From Magnolia sinica (lineage: Eukaryota; Streptophyta; Magnoliopsida; Magnoliales; Magnoliaceae): a stretch of DNA of 64,000 nucleotides. The notes under the pieces are model-generated. The model made no database searches, was not told the origin of the DNA, and saw only the letters and a program-made list of their open reading frames with translations. A program made the translations under genes and the position numbers. This document shows positions 13,901-28,541 of the stretch, piece by piece. Within the stretch, counting starts at the first letter, position 1. Each line of letters starts with the position of its first letter. Location of the stretch: assembly GCF_029962835.1 (NCBI RefSeq), contig NC_080574.1, positions 27,192,001 through 27,256,000 of the forward strand. Reading direction: 5' to 3'.

Positions 13901-16323
13901 TTCTCAGCTCCTGGCACCCATATACCAGGTTCCGATCCTGGGATCCTACAAGGAGGATTTTCAATGTACATTTATCTCATAAAAAGCATAACCATAAACA
14001 TAAGTCACAACAAACATCAAACACCATCACAAAATCTACTATGATAAAAAAACTTTAAGTAAAATGCATAAAGGGAAATACAATGTCAATATCAAAATCC
14101 CCAGAAATCAGTTGCACGCTCCAAGCTCAGTGCTGCTGCGGCATCCTAATGTCACTTGCACGCAATAATCATGCATAAGCTTATAGAAAGCTTAGAGGGT
14201 GGTGTAAGTGTGTGCGTAAGGTATATGCCAAGTATGCAATATCAGAGTATGCGGAAAAATGCTGGCAAGTCCATGAATGCTATCAGCCGTACTGAGGCTA
14301 TGCGATGCAAGGCATGAATGTAATCGGCCATACCAAGGCCATGCGATGCAAGGCATGAATGCTGTCAGCCATATCGAGGCTATGCGATGCAAGGCCTACG
14401 TAGCCAATGTCATATGCAAGGTGCAATCACAAGCACACTAGTCCTCAATTGAATCTACATAACAATACAACTCATCTCTGGAATATCACCGGGGTCTAGT
14501 ACACTCAACACCAGCTTGCCGCCCCATCTAAGCACACAACTGGGTAAGCGGAAGAGATCTAACTATCCGCCTGCCAATATCGGGCTCGGCTCGTCGATAG
14601 CGGACCCATTCCTCAAGGTGGGTCAGACGCAGCCTAGTCATTGCCCCCTCACTTGGGAGGGTAAGGCCATACCCTTCCAACCGACCATGACACAGTGAGA
14701 GACGTAGCCTACTAGTATACGACCTTTATGCGCTCATGTATCCACTTGATCTTGACGTTGGAGCATCCTCCTGGTACCATAAGGGTTTAGGGACTTTCAC
14801 CCTGGGACATCTATAACGCTCCCGTACTAGTAACAAGTATTTTCGGTATCCAATCCTGCCATCCACGCAATGCTTGCGGAGGCTACGGCCCTGATGTCGC
14901 TAAGGCGTACAGTAATTATGTCACACAAATGCGAGATGCATGAGTCACACTATCCAGTCATGCAGCAATCCTGCGCGTACCGCGCGCTCATGTGGGGCAA
15001 CTCCGTCTCTCAGGGAGTCCCATAACAATCCGCCCAATGGCATATGCGATCAATCACTCATATCAAGCATACATATGATGCACATGGACATGAATCATGA
15101 AGTTATACTAAACATATTCTACGGTGATGATGTATTCTTTTCTCCTCATGACAAGGATGGGCCTAAATGGCACTCTCCTACCAAGTATGGGCCTAAGAAC
15201 AAGGGATGGGCTTCCTCACCCGCTTCATCTTATAGAAAATCGGGCTTTCTAAGGGGCCCGATAAGCACAAGGTGGGCCCTACAATGCACGGTGGAAGCAT
15301 AATCTATAATGGGGCCTCAACAGTTTGGGTTAGCCCAATAAAGTGAGATGGGTTATACTAATAACAGTGGGGGCCCAATGATCTGGGTTAGCCCACTGAG
15401 AGGAGATGGGAATGGAGCTAACAACAGGCCCTAGGGAGGATTACAATGTGGGCATTTAACCATCATTGCTCTTACAATGTGGATATTTAACCACCATTGC
15501 CCCCAAGGTAATGCCCATTTAGATCTTATCCTACAATGGGATCCATGGTCTTTATACTAAATAAACATCATCACATACATTATGGTGGAATCACACATCA
15601 CATAGGCCTCATATGCACCACAATGAGCCTCATCACTAGAGCTGGGCATCAGTCCGGATCGGATTGGGTCCAACTCGATCTGATCCGAAGTCTTAATGGC
15701 TTGACCTGAACTTGATCCAATCCCGGTCACCTGACTCGGACCGATCCGAAATGTGCATTGCCTGATCTGATCTGAGTTCGACTCGGTCAGGAAAACCGAG
15801 TCGGATCGGATTGGGCACGATTCGGTCTAGATTTATATTTTACAATAAAAATTCCTAAAATTTTCAAACTACATGAATCTACAATCCACCAAATCAGAAA
15901 CCCTAAAATTTTGAATCTCCACGGCCCTCTAATTTACTACACCAGAGGCCCTAAAATTCATATACTCTCCTAAAATCCACAAAACAAAATTCTGAAAATC
16001 CTCAAAATCATAACCATAAATACCCTATTTTTGTGGCCCTAAAACCTCCAAAATTATAACCATAAAAACCCTAAATCTATGGCCCTAAAACTCCCAAAAT
16101 TGGAAGCTCTAACTCTCCAATTTCTGCACTTGAGAGAATGAGAGATAGAGAGAGAATGGGAGAGAGATACTTGATGCCTGATGGTGCGTGAGAGCTTTGA
16201 ACGGTGTGGATTTAAAAATACATTATGGTGGACCAGAGAGCTTTGACGCCAGCTAGCTGGCCGGTGCGGGGTCACCTTCCAAACGGCATTACACCCATCG
16301 GCATAGGAGGCGGGGGTTGGAGC

Positions 16324-16371
<48 letters not shown>

Positions 16372-18094
16372 GGCAGGGGTTGAAGTGTGAGGGTTTGGGA
16401 GAGGGAATCGGCGGGTTTGGAGCGTTGAGAGAGAGAGAGATCGGGTAGCGTTTTTAGGTTTAGGGTAAAAAACCTAAAATGTATTTATATAATACCCGAT
16501 TCCGGATCGGGTCGGATCGGGTCTGTCCGGATCGGATTTCGGTCCGGATCCACCACAATCTGAATTTGGTCTGAAATTCATTTGGATCTGAGTTACCCAA
16601 CTCGATCCTGACCAGTCCAGACCATCCGATCGGGTCTAGTCGGGTCGGATCCACCGGATCGGATCTATTTTGCCCACCTCTACTCATCACAAGGGCCTCA
16701 TACACATCACAATGTGCCTCACACAAGGGCCTCATGTACATCACATTGGGCCTCACACAAGGGCCTCGTATACATCACATTGGGCCTCACACAAGGGCCT
16801 CGTATACATCACCATGGGCCTCATACAAGGGCCTCACATTCATCATATTGGGTCTCATGAAACAGCCCATGATCTAGGCACAATGGGAGGATGGTGTGTG
16901 TAACACATGCATCAAAGTGGGCCTAATGGGGCAGCCCATGGTTTAGCAAAATAGATGGGCAACATGAATAACATATATACCAAGGTGGGCCTCACAGGCC
17001 AGCCCTATGGTCCAGAAAAACAGATGGACTGTGTGCTTACAACACACACATCAAGGTGGGCCTTATGCATCATAAAATGAGCCCCATTATCTGGACAGGG
17101 AGGATAGCAACGTGGGCCGTTTGCTGGCCCCATTGGGCGTTAAACAAATGGATGGTCTGGATGAGACATACATCTGGTAGGTCCCACCGTCCACTGGACT
17201 GCGTGGATAAAACACTTATATCAGGTGGGATCCACGTCCAGGGATGGACAGCGTGGATAGAACACCTACGTCATGGTGGGGTCTATGTCCAATGGACTGG
17301 ATAGCGTGGATATACATATCAAGGTGGGTCCCACCGTCCAGAAACGCTGGACGGTGTGGATATAAAACACAGTCATCAAGGTAGGCTCCACCGTTAAGGG
17401 ACGGTGGATGGCATGGATGAAACGCATACATCAGGTGGGTCCACACGTGTGGCCCACCAGCTTTAAAATCAAAGCTGATATTTGTGTTTTCTCTTCTGTC
17501 CAGGCTTGCTAGACGTCCAGCTGACGGACAGCCTGGATGGACACATCATCAAGGTGGCCCCATGTCCAGCAAAATGGACTAACGGTGTGAATACAACACT
17601 TACATCATGTGGGTTACTGGACGGTGGACAGTGTGGATATAAAACATATACATCATGTGGGTCCCACGGTCCAGGGACTGGACGGTGGACGGTGTGGATA
17701 TAAAACACACATCATGTGGGCTCCATCGTCCCTTGCTGGACGGTGGACAACATGGATGAAACGCATACATCAGGTGGGGTCCATGTCAGTGTGGCCCACC
17801 AGAGTTTGGGATTAAGCTGATACTTATGTTTTCCTTGCTCCAGGCTTGTCCCAACGGACAGGCAGCAAGGTGGGCCCAACACGTGGATGGCGTGGATATA
17901 CAATACATGCATCACAGTAGATTCCATTAGGGTGGGCCACACGGCCCTGGGATCCAACCATTATTTGTGTTTTTTCCTCATCTAGGTTGGCCCGAAATAG
18001 ACAGCAAGGTGGGCTCCATCAACTAGACGTCCAGAAAATTCTGGACGGTGGATGTCCCATACATGCATCATCAGGCGGGCCACACATCACCATG

Positions 18095-18134
<40 letters not shown>

Positions 18135-20594
18135 GGTGGTGGGAGGAGCTCCGCCACTATGAGCTCCTCTCATGCATGCACATGTACATTAAGTAGGCCT
18201 CACATAGATGGGCCATACATTAAAAATTCTGGTGGGGAAATCCCATTTCCACCACATAAATCAGGGCCTAGGTGGCCATAACAAGTTGCATGACATAGAA
18301 ACTTCATGGTGGGATCCGTGGAGAATGTTCCCACCATGGATACATACATGCAAGATATGGTGGGTCATTGGCCACACCTAGGGACCAAGATGGGATCTCC
18401 ACCATTGATTGGTGGGTCCCACTTGCCCCATGCTAAAAAGGATGAAGATCCATGCAAAGATATAAAAGAAACAAGTGCTAAGAAGCACCCACCTATGATC
18501 TTCTCCTTCTTCCACCATTGATTGGTAGGTCCCACTTGCAGCGTATGACTTCAAGTTTGGCTTGCAGTCTTCTATCGTTTAGTTATCGAGCCTGTCGATT
18601 CAACCCTCTTTTGTCGTAAGGGTGATCGAGGCTCAGCAGTCAGATGAGTCACTTCAGAGTTATCGAGCAGAGGTGGCATTTGAGAGCTGGTCAGATTGGT
18701 AGGTTGGTTCTGATGGTGGACTTCGCTTCAAAGGCCGATTGTGTCCCGAATGTTCCAGAGTTGCGCAGAGATCTTATGACCGAGGCACATCGATCGAAGT
18801 TTTATATCCACCCTGGCTTGACAAAGATGTACTGTAATGAGGCGACATTATTTTTGGATGGGGATGAAGTGCCAGATCGCCAGTTTTGTGGCCAAGTGTG
18901 ACACTTGTCAGCGTGTCAAGGCCGATCATCAGAGACCCCCAGGTCCGTTGCAGCCGTTGAGTGTCCCGACGTGGAAGTGGGAGCACGTATCTACAGATTT
19001 CGTTATGGGCTTGCCGATGACTCAGTGCGGTCATGATGCCATCTGGGTTGTCGTGGATCATCTGACGAAGTTGACACATTTTTTCGCAATTCGTGTGACT
19101 TGGCCGTTGGACCGGCTTGCCAGATTGTTTGTTGATGAGATCGTGAAATTGCACGGTGTCCTAGTCTCGATCGTTTTTGACCGAGACCCGAGGTTCACAT
19201 CTTAGTTTTGGAGGAGCTTTCAGAAGGCGATGGGGTCTGCCTTGCAGTTTAGCACCGTGTATCATCCGCAGATCGATGGGTAGACCGAGAGGGTCAACCA
19301 GATTCTTTAGGATATGCTTCGGGCTTGTGTGATCGACTTCTTGGGCAGCTGGGATGAGCATTTGTGCCTGACTGAGTTTGCGTATAACAACAACTATCAG
19401 ACGACTATTGGTATGGCTCCCTTTGAGGCCTTGTATGGCAGACCATGTAGATCTCCTAGTTGTTGGGCTAAGGTTGGAGAGCACTGTCTCCTAAGCCCCA
19501 AGCTTGTGCAATAAACATTAGAGGTTATCGATATCATCAGGTAGAGGTTGCGCACAACTCAGAGTCGGCAGAAGAGTTTTGTTGACCGTCGGTGTCGTCC
19601 CTCGGAGTTCGAAGTTGGGGATAGAGTGTATCTTAAGGTCTCACCCATGAAGGGTGTGGTTCGATTTGGAGCGAAGGGCAAGCTCGCCTCGAGATTTATT
19701 ATACCTTTTGATATCACTGGGCGCGTTAGCGCTGTGGCCTATAGGCTTGCCTTACCAGCAGAGTTGTCTGACATCCACAACGTTTTCTATGTTTCTATGC
19801 TGCGGAAGTGTGGTTTAGACACCATTCCTGTGATTGATTAACAGCCACTTGAGGTCCGTGAGGATGCTTCCTACATTGAGCAGCCAGTTCGCATCCTTGA
19901 TCGGAAGGAGCAGGTCCTCTGGACCAAGGTCATTCCTTTGGTGAAGGTGTAGTGGGGTCATCATAGTGTTGGTGAGGCGTCTTGGGAGTGCGAGGCTGAG
20001 ATTAGAGAGCGTTATCCCCAACTTTTTGTAGATTGATTATGATTCGTATTGTATTGATTGATATATCTATATATGCGATGCCATGTTTTCTCCTCCTTGC
20101 CTTGTTCTGCGTGATGTAAATTTCGAGGACGAAATTTTTAATAGGAGGGGAGAGCTGTCAGGCCTGTGTCCTAGTACCATTCCGTTCCTTAGGATCTCGC
20201 GATCCTCTCCGTCGAATTCCGACAACCCGCGACCTGTAGATAGGGCTGTGCATCGAGCCGAGTCAAGTCGAGGTGGGCCAAGCTTCGCTTGGCTTGTCCA
20301 TGCTCTTCTCGAGTTCAAGCTCGAGCTCGGCCTCGAGCTTACTATTGAATCTTGGCTTGTTTGCCAAAACTTTCGAGTCGAGCTCGAGGCGAGCTAATGG
20401 ATCGAGTCAAGGCGAGCTTACCTCGAGTCGAGTCGAGTCGAGTCGAGCTTGCTCTCAACCTGACCCAACTTGCAACCCACACCTGACTTAACCCAGCAGC
20501 CCGACCCAACCCCCAAATCAAATATTTAATTAATAATACACACACACATATGTAATATTAGATAAAACCATAGATCGTACATTGTTGTTAATAC

Positions 20595-20641
<47 letters not shown>

Positions 20642-21598
20642 AGCTCGGGCGTGGCGGGTTAGGTAAGGAAAGGAAATGGTATAAGAGAGACGGATGGGTA
20701 CGATAAGGTTTATGTTTTATTATTTTTTAAAATTTTTAAATATAATATAATATACATTAATATATAATAACAAAAACAACAACAACAACAATAATGATAA
20801 TATATTTGAGTCAAGCCGAGCTCAAGCTCGAGCTTCGAGCCAAGTCGAGTTCGAGTCGAGTCGAGTCAAACCCCACTATGTTTGAACTTGGCTTGTTTTC
20901 AAAACGAGCTGGGTCATATAAAGCTTGGCTCGCCTTGATTCATTGTTCGAGTCGAGCTAAATTGAGCCAAGCCGAGTGAGCTTTTCGAGCTAGCTTGGCT
21001 CGTGTACAGCCTTACCTGTAGATAGCATTTGCGAGCGACCATAAGTCACACCCTGTCAACCTGAGACCCATGTCATCCCGACCGCATTGTCGCCGCGGTT
21101 CGAACGCCGCGTCTCGTGCACCAATCCAACGCTTAGATTGAGAGATTTGGCCCGCGCATTATCCCGGCCGTTGATCGCATGTTGCGGAACCCGAGGTGTC
21201 CAGGTAGAGAAATATCTCTACAAGTAATCATGATGGTGACATCACCCTAGCCTACCAAGGGTAGGATGATGTCACCCTAGCCCCATGCCTCTTACATGTA
21301 ATGATGAGAGCATGCTTCTCTTTACCCCCATGTGCAATTATTGTCTAGCCTAGCAATGATTACCTATTTCCCTCTCTTATCTCTCTCCCTCCCTCTCTTC
21401 TTCTTCATTTCTCCATTAGCAAGAGCTTGGACGTCCCACCATTAGAGAGAAAATCCAGCCCCCATTGCAGCCCAAGATCTCTCAATCCAACCATCCTAAG
21501 CCCATCTCAACCATTAAATCAACCCTCTTGGAGCTCTAGAACCTATAGGTGGAAGAAGAAAGAGAAGATCATAGGTGGGTGTTTCTTAGCACTTGTTT

Positions 21599-21656
<58 letters not shown>

Positions 21657-24600
21657 GATATTTTATTGAAGAAACAAACACAGAGAACAAGAAAGACAAA
21701 CCTAGACAAAAACAGAAAAACCAACCTAGGAACTATGAGGGCCAAAAGACAAAGAAAAACCTGGAGAAGCTAAAATACAACAACCTAGTGCTACCATTGG
21801 GAGAAATCCCTGAAAACATCATGGAACCTAATCACGCAGGAATTGGGTAATCCTCAAGAAGACCCTAGCCTCAGATCTTCTCTTGTTGCGGAAGAACCAA
21901 TCGTTCCTTTCACCCCAAACCGTCCAAAGCACCGCTAAGAGAGCTAATCGCTATTTCCTCTTCCCTAGTTTTTCTCCGTCCTCGGCATGCCATGTGATAA
22001 GGAGGTCCCCAATTGACCCTGGCATGACCCAGCTGACCGACATTAGTGAGAGAATCTGATTCCAAATCCCGAACGAGAACGAACAATGGAGGAGGTGGTC
22101 CACAGTCTCTGCCTAATTGAAGTATAAAAGACAGACATTCAGGAGAACCATACCACGTCTTTGGAGATAATCCATAGTGAGGATTTTGCTCCCCCAAACC
22201 AAAATCCGCAATTTTGGGGGGAGCATCATACTTCCAAATTGCTGAAGTGGGGGTAGAAAGAGACTGATCTCCCGCCTTCACGAGGTCAGTGTAGAAAGAG
22301 CTAACTGAGAATACTCTAAAGGATGCCTTTCTCCACCTCATGGAGTCTTGCAATTCCTTGTTAATCTTGATATCCTGCAAAAGAGAAGGGAGGGAAGTTA
22401 GAGACTCCTCTTATCTTAGAATACCTCAAATCCCTCAAGGGAGGGATCCAATTCCACTCTTCTCCATGCTAGAAAAGGCAATCCGCCACAAGGATATCCA
22501 CGTTTGTGGATAGGGCAGCAAGGTCCAGATAAATTGAAATAAGAGGTTGATCTAAAACCCAGGGATCTATCCAAAAATGAACTCTTTTCCCATTTCCCAC
22601 CAAAATATTCGATCTTGAAAGAATCAAGGGGGCAAGCTTGTTGATATTTTTGCAAGTGTAGGACATTCGGTAAGCAGAAGACTGCTTAAGCCACCATCCA
22701 TTGGGGGGAGTCCCATATTTAGCAACCAGAATAGATTTCAACAAGCTGTCATCTTCCTGGAAGAACCTCCACACCCATTTACCCATCAGAGACTTGTTAA
22801 CCATATTAAGCCTCTTAATACCCACTCCTCGAAGAGAGGTCGGAGAGCAGACTTCCTTCCAATTTAGGAGATGGAATTTCCTTTCTTCTGAACCTCCCTG
22901 CCAAAGGAAATCTCTCCTCATTTCATCTATTTAGCAAAATTAGAGAAGGACAATTAAATAACGACTTAAAATAAACATACAAGTTTGATAGGCAAGCTTT
23001 GAGGAGAGTAAGCCTCCCCCCAAGGGACATGGTCATACCTCTCCAAGTATTCAATCTGCCTTGGATTCTCTCTAAAATCTTGTCCCAAATAAATAGGGGA
23101 GGTTTCCCCACGTATAAAGGAAGACTAAGGTAGGAAGTAGGGAGAGATCCCAACTTGCAGCCAAAAGAATTTGCCAACTGAGAAGATAGCTCTGGGGATA
23201 TATGAATCCCAAAGAGCTCACATTTGGATTTATTAACTATAAGACCAGATATTACCTCAAACCAACATAATGGACATGCTGAGAAAATCTATCATGTAAT
23301 CCTTAGCTTCACAGAAAAGAAGAGTATTGTCTGCAAATTGAAGATGATTAATAGGGTTTGGGAAAATTTCCACTCGGAATCCTTGAAATAGGCATGTTTC
23401 CTGTCCTCGAGTCATCATCTTGCTTAAAGCTTCCGAAACTATTAGAAAAGAAAGGGGGAACGGAGATCTCCCTGGCAAAGGCCATTAGATGCCCTGAAAA
23501 AACCAAATGGCGACCCATTAATAAGAATAGAAAATCTTGCAGAAGAGATGCAAGATGATATCCCTTGTCTTCAAATATGACTAAAATCCAATAGCATATA
23601 GTCTAAAAAGGACCAATCGACTTTGTCATATTCTTTTTCTAAATCCAATTTACACATGACTCCTGATCTTTTCGTGGAATCTAGGCATTCATTAGCAACT
23701 AAAACTGAATTTAGAATTTGTCTTCCTGCTACGAAAGCACTTTGGAAGTTAGAAACAATGGAAGAGATTACCTTTCACAGTCCCTGACATAAGATTTTAG
23801 CCAAGATCTTTTAAGGACTACCTATAAGGCTTATGGGTCGAAAGTCCATCTTAACAACTCCCTCAACTTTGGGAATAAGCACAATAAAGGTGCTTCCAAG
23901 TTCCTCGGGAAGGTAGCCTGTCCTAAAAAAATTGTCAATGAACAGAAATAAGTCTTCAGAAATCATGGACCAAAAAGGTTGAAAGAAGAAAATTGGATAA
24001 TCGTTAGGGTCAAGTGATTTCTCCTTTTCCAATGATAATATAGCCTCTTTAATTTCATCCTTGGAAATATCCAACTCCAAAAATATTACATCCTCATTCA
24101 AGAGAATCGAAATGTTCAGATTATCATATCAAGGACAGACTACAATCTCCTTAGATAACAAGGATGAAAAATAATGAACAATTTCCTCAGTAATATCGTC
24201 TTTGTCCGATATAACCTTATCATCGACTACAATAGAGGAGATAGAGTTAACGCGAGCTCGAGCGCTGGTGACGCCATGAAAAGATTTAGTATTTTTGTTG
24301 CCTTCTTTCAGCCAAATCGCTCTAGATCGTTGCCGCCACTTTATCTCATCTTCCTTAATCCTAGCCTTGTAATCCGTTGAATACCTGTCTCAGAATTTGG
24401 TCTTCATCAAATAGTTGTTATGATTCCTCCTTAATATCCAAGCTTTGCAACACAACGAGAATATCATCCATCTCCTTTTCCCTAGAACCAAAAAATTCGT
24501 GATGCCAGGATTTGAGTTTAGATTTTAGCAATTGAAGTTTCTTAGACAACACAAAGCCATGTCTTCTGCTGACTTCAAAAGAAGCCCACCACTCTTGGAC

Positions 24601-26525
24601 CATTAAAATTCTCTATTTCTAACCAAGCCCGTTCAAATATGTAGGGTTTGGGTCCCCAGTTGATTTCGTCGACCTCCAGTAAAATAGGGCAATGGTTCGA
24701 GACTAGTTTGGGAAGTCCTTGTTGTCGATCAAATAGGTAGGATTCTATCCATTCGGGTGAAACCAAAAATCTATCCAGGAGAGTAGAGGTTGGAGGGGTC
24801 CTACCATTAGACCAGGAAAATCTGATATCGCCCAGTGGCAAATCAATCAACTCATGGTTTGAAACCTACTCTGCAAACCTAGACATACTATTGGTCAACC
24901 CTATCTCCCAAAGATTTCTTAAAAGAGAACCTGACAACGTTGAAATCTCCCCATATGCACCATGGTAGGGTTGACCTGTTATGGATAAGAGAGAGATCCT
25001 TCCAAAAGTTGCTCCTGGAAGAGGCACGACTCGGGCCATAGACACCTGAAAACTTCCATTTGAATCCATAAGAAATATCTTTGGAAATGATATTAACTAA
25101 AAAATCACCCACCCAACTATCTTCTTTTCTCCATATGCCCGTCTCCCACATCACAATAACACCCCCAACAGAACCTTGGGAACGTTTGGCAACCCAATCA
25201 ACCTTCTAATTACCCCATATCGATCTAATGATAGAACTATTCACTCGTTGAAGTTTAGTTTCCTACAAAGTAATATATTGTCGCCTTTGATTTCATACAA
25301 CTCTTCTTGACAACCGCCCTCTTTTGAGGACACCCAAGGCCCCTAACATTCCAAGAGAGAACCTTCATTTGGGAATTGATAAAGATTCTCGTCCCCTTCG
25401 AATTCTCAACCCCTTCGGGCTCCACTCCAAGATCAATTAGTTCTCTGTTCCTTTTCGGCCTCCTAGATATAGAGCTAGGATCATGAATGTGGTTGATTTG
25501 AAGGCCTTTATATGCCACCAATCAAAATAGGTCGTAATAGTCATCATCTTTGTTTCCAAAAACAACTCCCAAGAGGAGCCTTCCAACATGACAGACAACG
25601 TCCTTTACCCATCTTTTCTTTTTAACTGTGTCAACTAGAATATCTAATTGGTCTTTAGTTAAGGGGATCGGGTAGCAAAGATGGATGTTATAAATAGAGT
25701 CTCACCTCCCATAAGTGGCCCTAACGGGAGGAACCGACATTGCCTCTGCCCAAAGGTCTCCATTCAGCCTAAGAATCAAGCCCCTTTCCCCTAGAGACCC
25801 AATTTGCAAGTAGTTGGAGGAAGGGAGAGTAGACAAGAAAGGTACCAAAGGGAGATGATCTTCAAGAGAGGGAGAGGGGAAAGAAATGGAATTAAAAGTG
25901 GTAGGAGAAGATTGGAGATTTACTCGAGGAGTGGATATGGATATGTCAGAATAAGGGATGGAAGGAGGAGCTTCACACTGAATGAGGGAAGAAGAGGCTT
26001 CGATCCGAGAAGAGGGATGATAATCCCCTTGAATCTTTCCGATTTTTCTTCGTTCATCTTCGAGAGGCCCACCACAACCTGATTCTCCAGGATTGTTCTC
26101 CTTCCTTCTATCCTCTCTAGCTGAGACCAAACGAGAAAGGAACCGAAGGAAGATGATCTTCAAGAGAGGGAGAGGGGAAAGAAATGGAATTAGAAGTGGT
26201 AGGAGAAAATTGGAGATTTACATGAGGAGTGGATATGGATATGTCGGAATGAGGGTTGGAGGGAGGAGCTTCACATAGAATGAGAGAAGAAGAGGCTCTG
26301 ATCTGAGAGGAGGGATGATAATCCCTTGTGTCTTTCCGATTTCTTCTTCGTTCATCTCCGGGAGGCCCACCCCAACCTGACTCTCCAGGATCGTTGTTCT
26401 TGCTTCTATCTGATCCGAGAGGAGGGATGATAATCCCCTTGAATCTTTCCGATTTCTCCTTCCTTCGTTCATCTCCGGTAGGCCCACCCCAACCATATTC
26501 CCCATATAACACACTCTTCAATATA

Positions 26526-26581
<56 letters not shown>

Positions 26582-28469
26582 AGAAATGCATATATGAGGA
26601 TATGTGACATTGAGTTTTACATAAGTATGATGGGAATTATGTATCATAAATCCAACATGTTCATCAAATAGGGCCCACTAATAAAATTTTATATACTAAA
26701 AATTTGTAACTGATCATCACTACTAGAGCAATACATGTAAGTTGAATCTGGACTATTGAAATAGATATGTAACAACTCACTTTTCTCATAGATGATATCA
26801 TACTATTTATCATAAAAATAAATAAAAATTTATCATTCACAACTTATAAGGGACCCTACCTAATTAACGGACCAGATTTTCAAGATGTGTGGTGCATCAT
26901 CGGAATATATCAAGTGTATAGCTTCTTTAGTAATCCCATTTTCTTTGTAAATATTTCTCCTCCTCCTGTTTCTCTCTTCATTTAATGCCTGTACATTTGG
27001 AAATGAATCAAGTCCTTGGCCTAGAGAGGGCTATGTGGGGCCACCATGATATTTAGAACTTATCCAAGCCAACCATCCATTTTGTTATATTATTTTAGGG
27101 CATGAAACCAAATGAGGCACATCTAAGGCATAAGTGGATCACCATGATGTATGGGCCTTATTATCTTTTTTATTTATCCTCTAAAATCAAGCCGATGTTT
27201 GTGTTTCCTTTCATCCAGATTTGTGAGACCTAATCAGCAGGTTGGATGGAAAATAAACATAGTAGTGGGCCTTATAAAGTTTTCAATGATGAGCGTTCAA
27301 TCAGTACTATTTCTTATGGTGTGGTCCACTTGGAGTCTAGATCTGGTTCATTTTTAGGATCATGTACCACTATGATATGGAAAAATGGATGGACTGCGTG
27401 GACAAAACACATGCATTATAATGGGCCCACAGAGCACCTCTACTGACTTCGGTATTAAAGGACAACGGAATCCGGGACCCTCTTTTTTTAAGTTTCATGT
27501 CCAATGGTTTGGACTATATATCAAGGTCTAACCACTAGTAACTTCCAACCTTTCATGTTTATATGACATCTAAACCCTCTAATAGGTTGACCATCATAAG
27601 AATCACATTTTTTCATTACTCCTTAATATCCAGTTGGATGGTCATCAGTTACCAACGTATACTTATTTTTTTATATGGTGTGGACCACTTGATAGGTAAA
27701 TACTAACAATCATTGTAATGAATGATCCTCACGTTGGGGCTAAACTGTTGGAAGGGTTGGATTTTATATGCACTTAATAGTTTAAAATTTATCATACGCT
27801 AGACAGTAGATTATTGCCCAACTGCTTAAACTAAACGACTATTTCTCTTGGAAATGTATCACTTTTACGGTAACTTAGGGATGAACTTACGGATTGTAGA
27901 TGTACACTTAACCTTGATTTTTTATGGGATATATATTGATATGTATGTGTGATCCACTCCGATCATTACATGTATAATCCCATGATGGTCCATGAGCTAA
28001 AAAATCAAGCCAATCTGTGACTCAAGTGAGCTATACCAAGGGAAATAATTTGGAGAGTTACTTCCACCTTTAATTTTTATAGGGCCCATCATGATGATTA
28101 TGTGAAATCCACTCCAACCATTAGATAGCACATAAAAATTTAGTCTTGATGCCCAAAAATCAGGCCTATGTTATTCAACTGGGCTATACCAAGGGAAACT
28201 GTTTGGAGGGTGAACTTTCGTTGTATACTATTTCCAATTGTGTGGTCCACCTAAACTACGGATGGAGATTATTTCCGGTCACTAAGTCTAACATGGTGTG
28301 ACTCACCTGATGGTTGGAGTGGATTTCTCATTAATGCTATGGTGGGCCCACCCAGGCTAACAGCTTTTTTACTCTTCAAAATAACTTTCTTGTGGGCGTT
28401 ATTTATTAGCATTAATTAACACTCAAATTGGCAACTAGTTGGACCGTCCAACTAGTTGTGTGTGAGCAT

Positions 28470-28541
<72 letters not shown>

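Larger units (their letters stand above)
21653..26514 (-). mobile_element. L1-type LINE retrotransposon, degraded
   Basis: On the minus strand it runs from a 5' region of serine/proline-rich frames (26514-25700), through ORF2 (endonuclease, reverse transcriptase, C-terminal zinc region), to a 3' end with an AATAAA beside the (TA)n tail. It is about 4.9 kb, close to a full-length plant L1. ORF2 is split over several frames. The position of 5'-region tandem duplications is given separately. No target duplication could be read because of the TA-rich flanks. Confidence 0.9.

Noticed and set aside
16691-18095. CRISPR-like spaced repeats
   Set aside because: Repeats are contiguous and diverged with no unique spacers, and this is plant nuclear DNA.
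20083-20491. Frames in and beside the chromovirus LTR
   Set aside because: They lie in LTR and hAT subterminal words; not genes.
26117-26647. 176-residue minus-strand frame ending in Tyr/Ile repeats
   Set aside because: It spans the (TA)n microsatellite and the LINE 5' duplication; not an independent gene.
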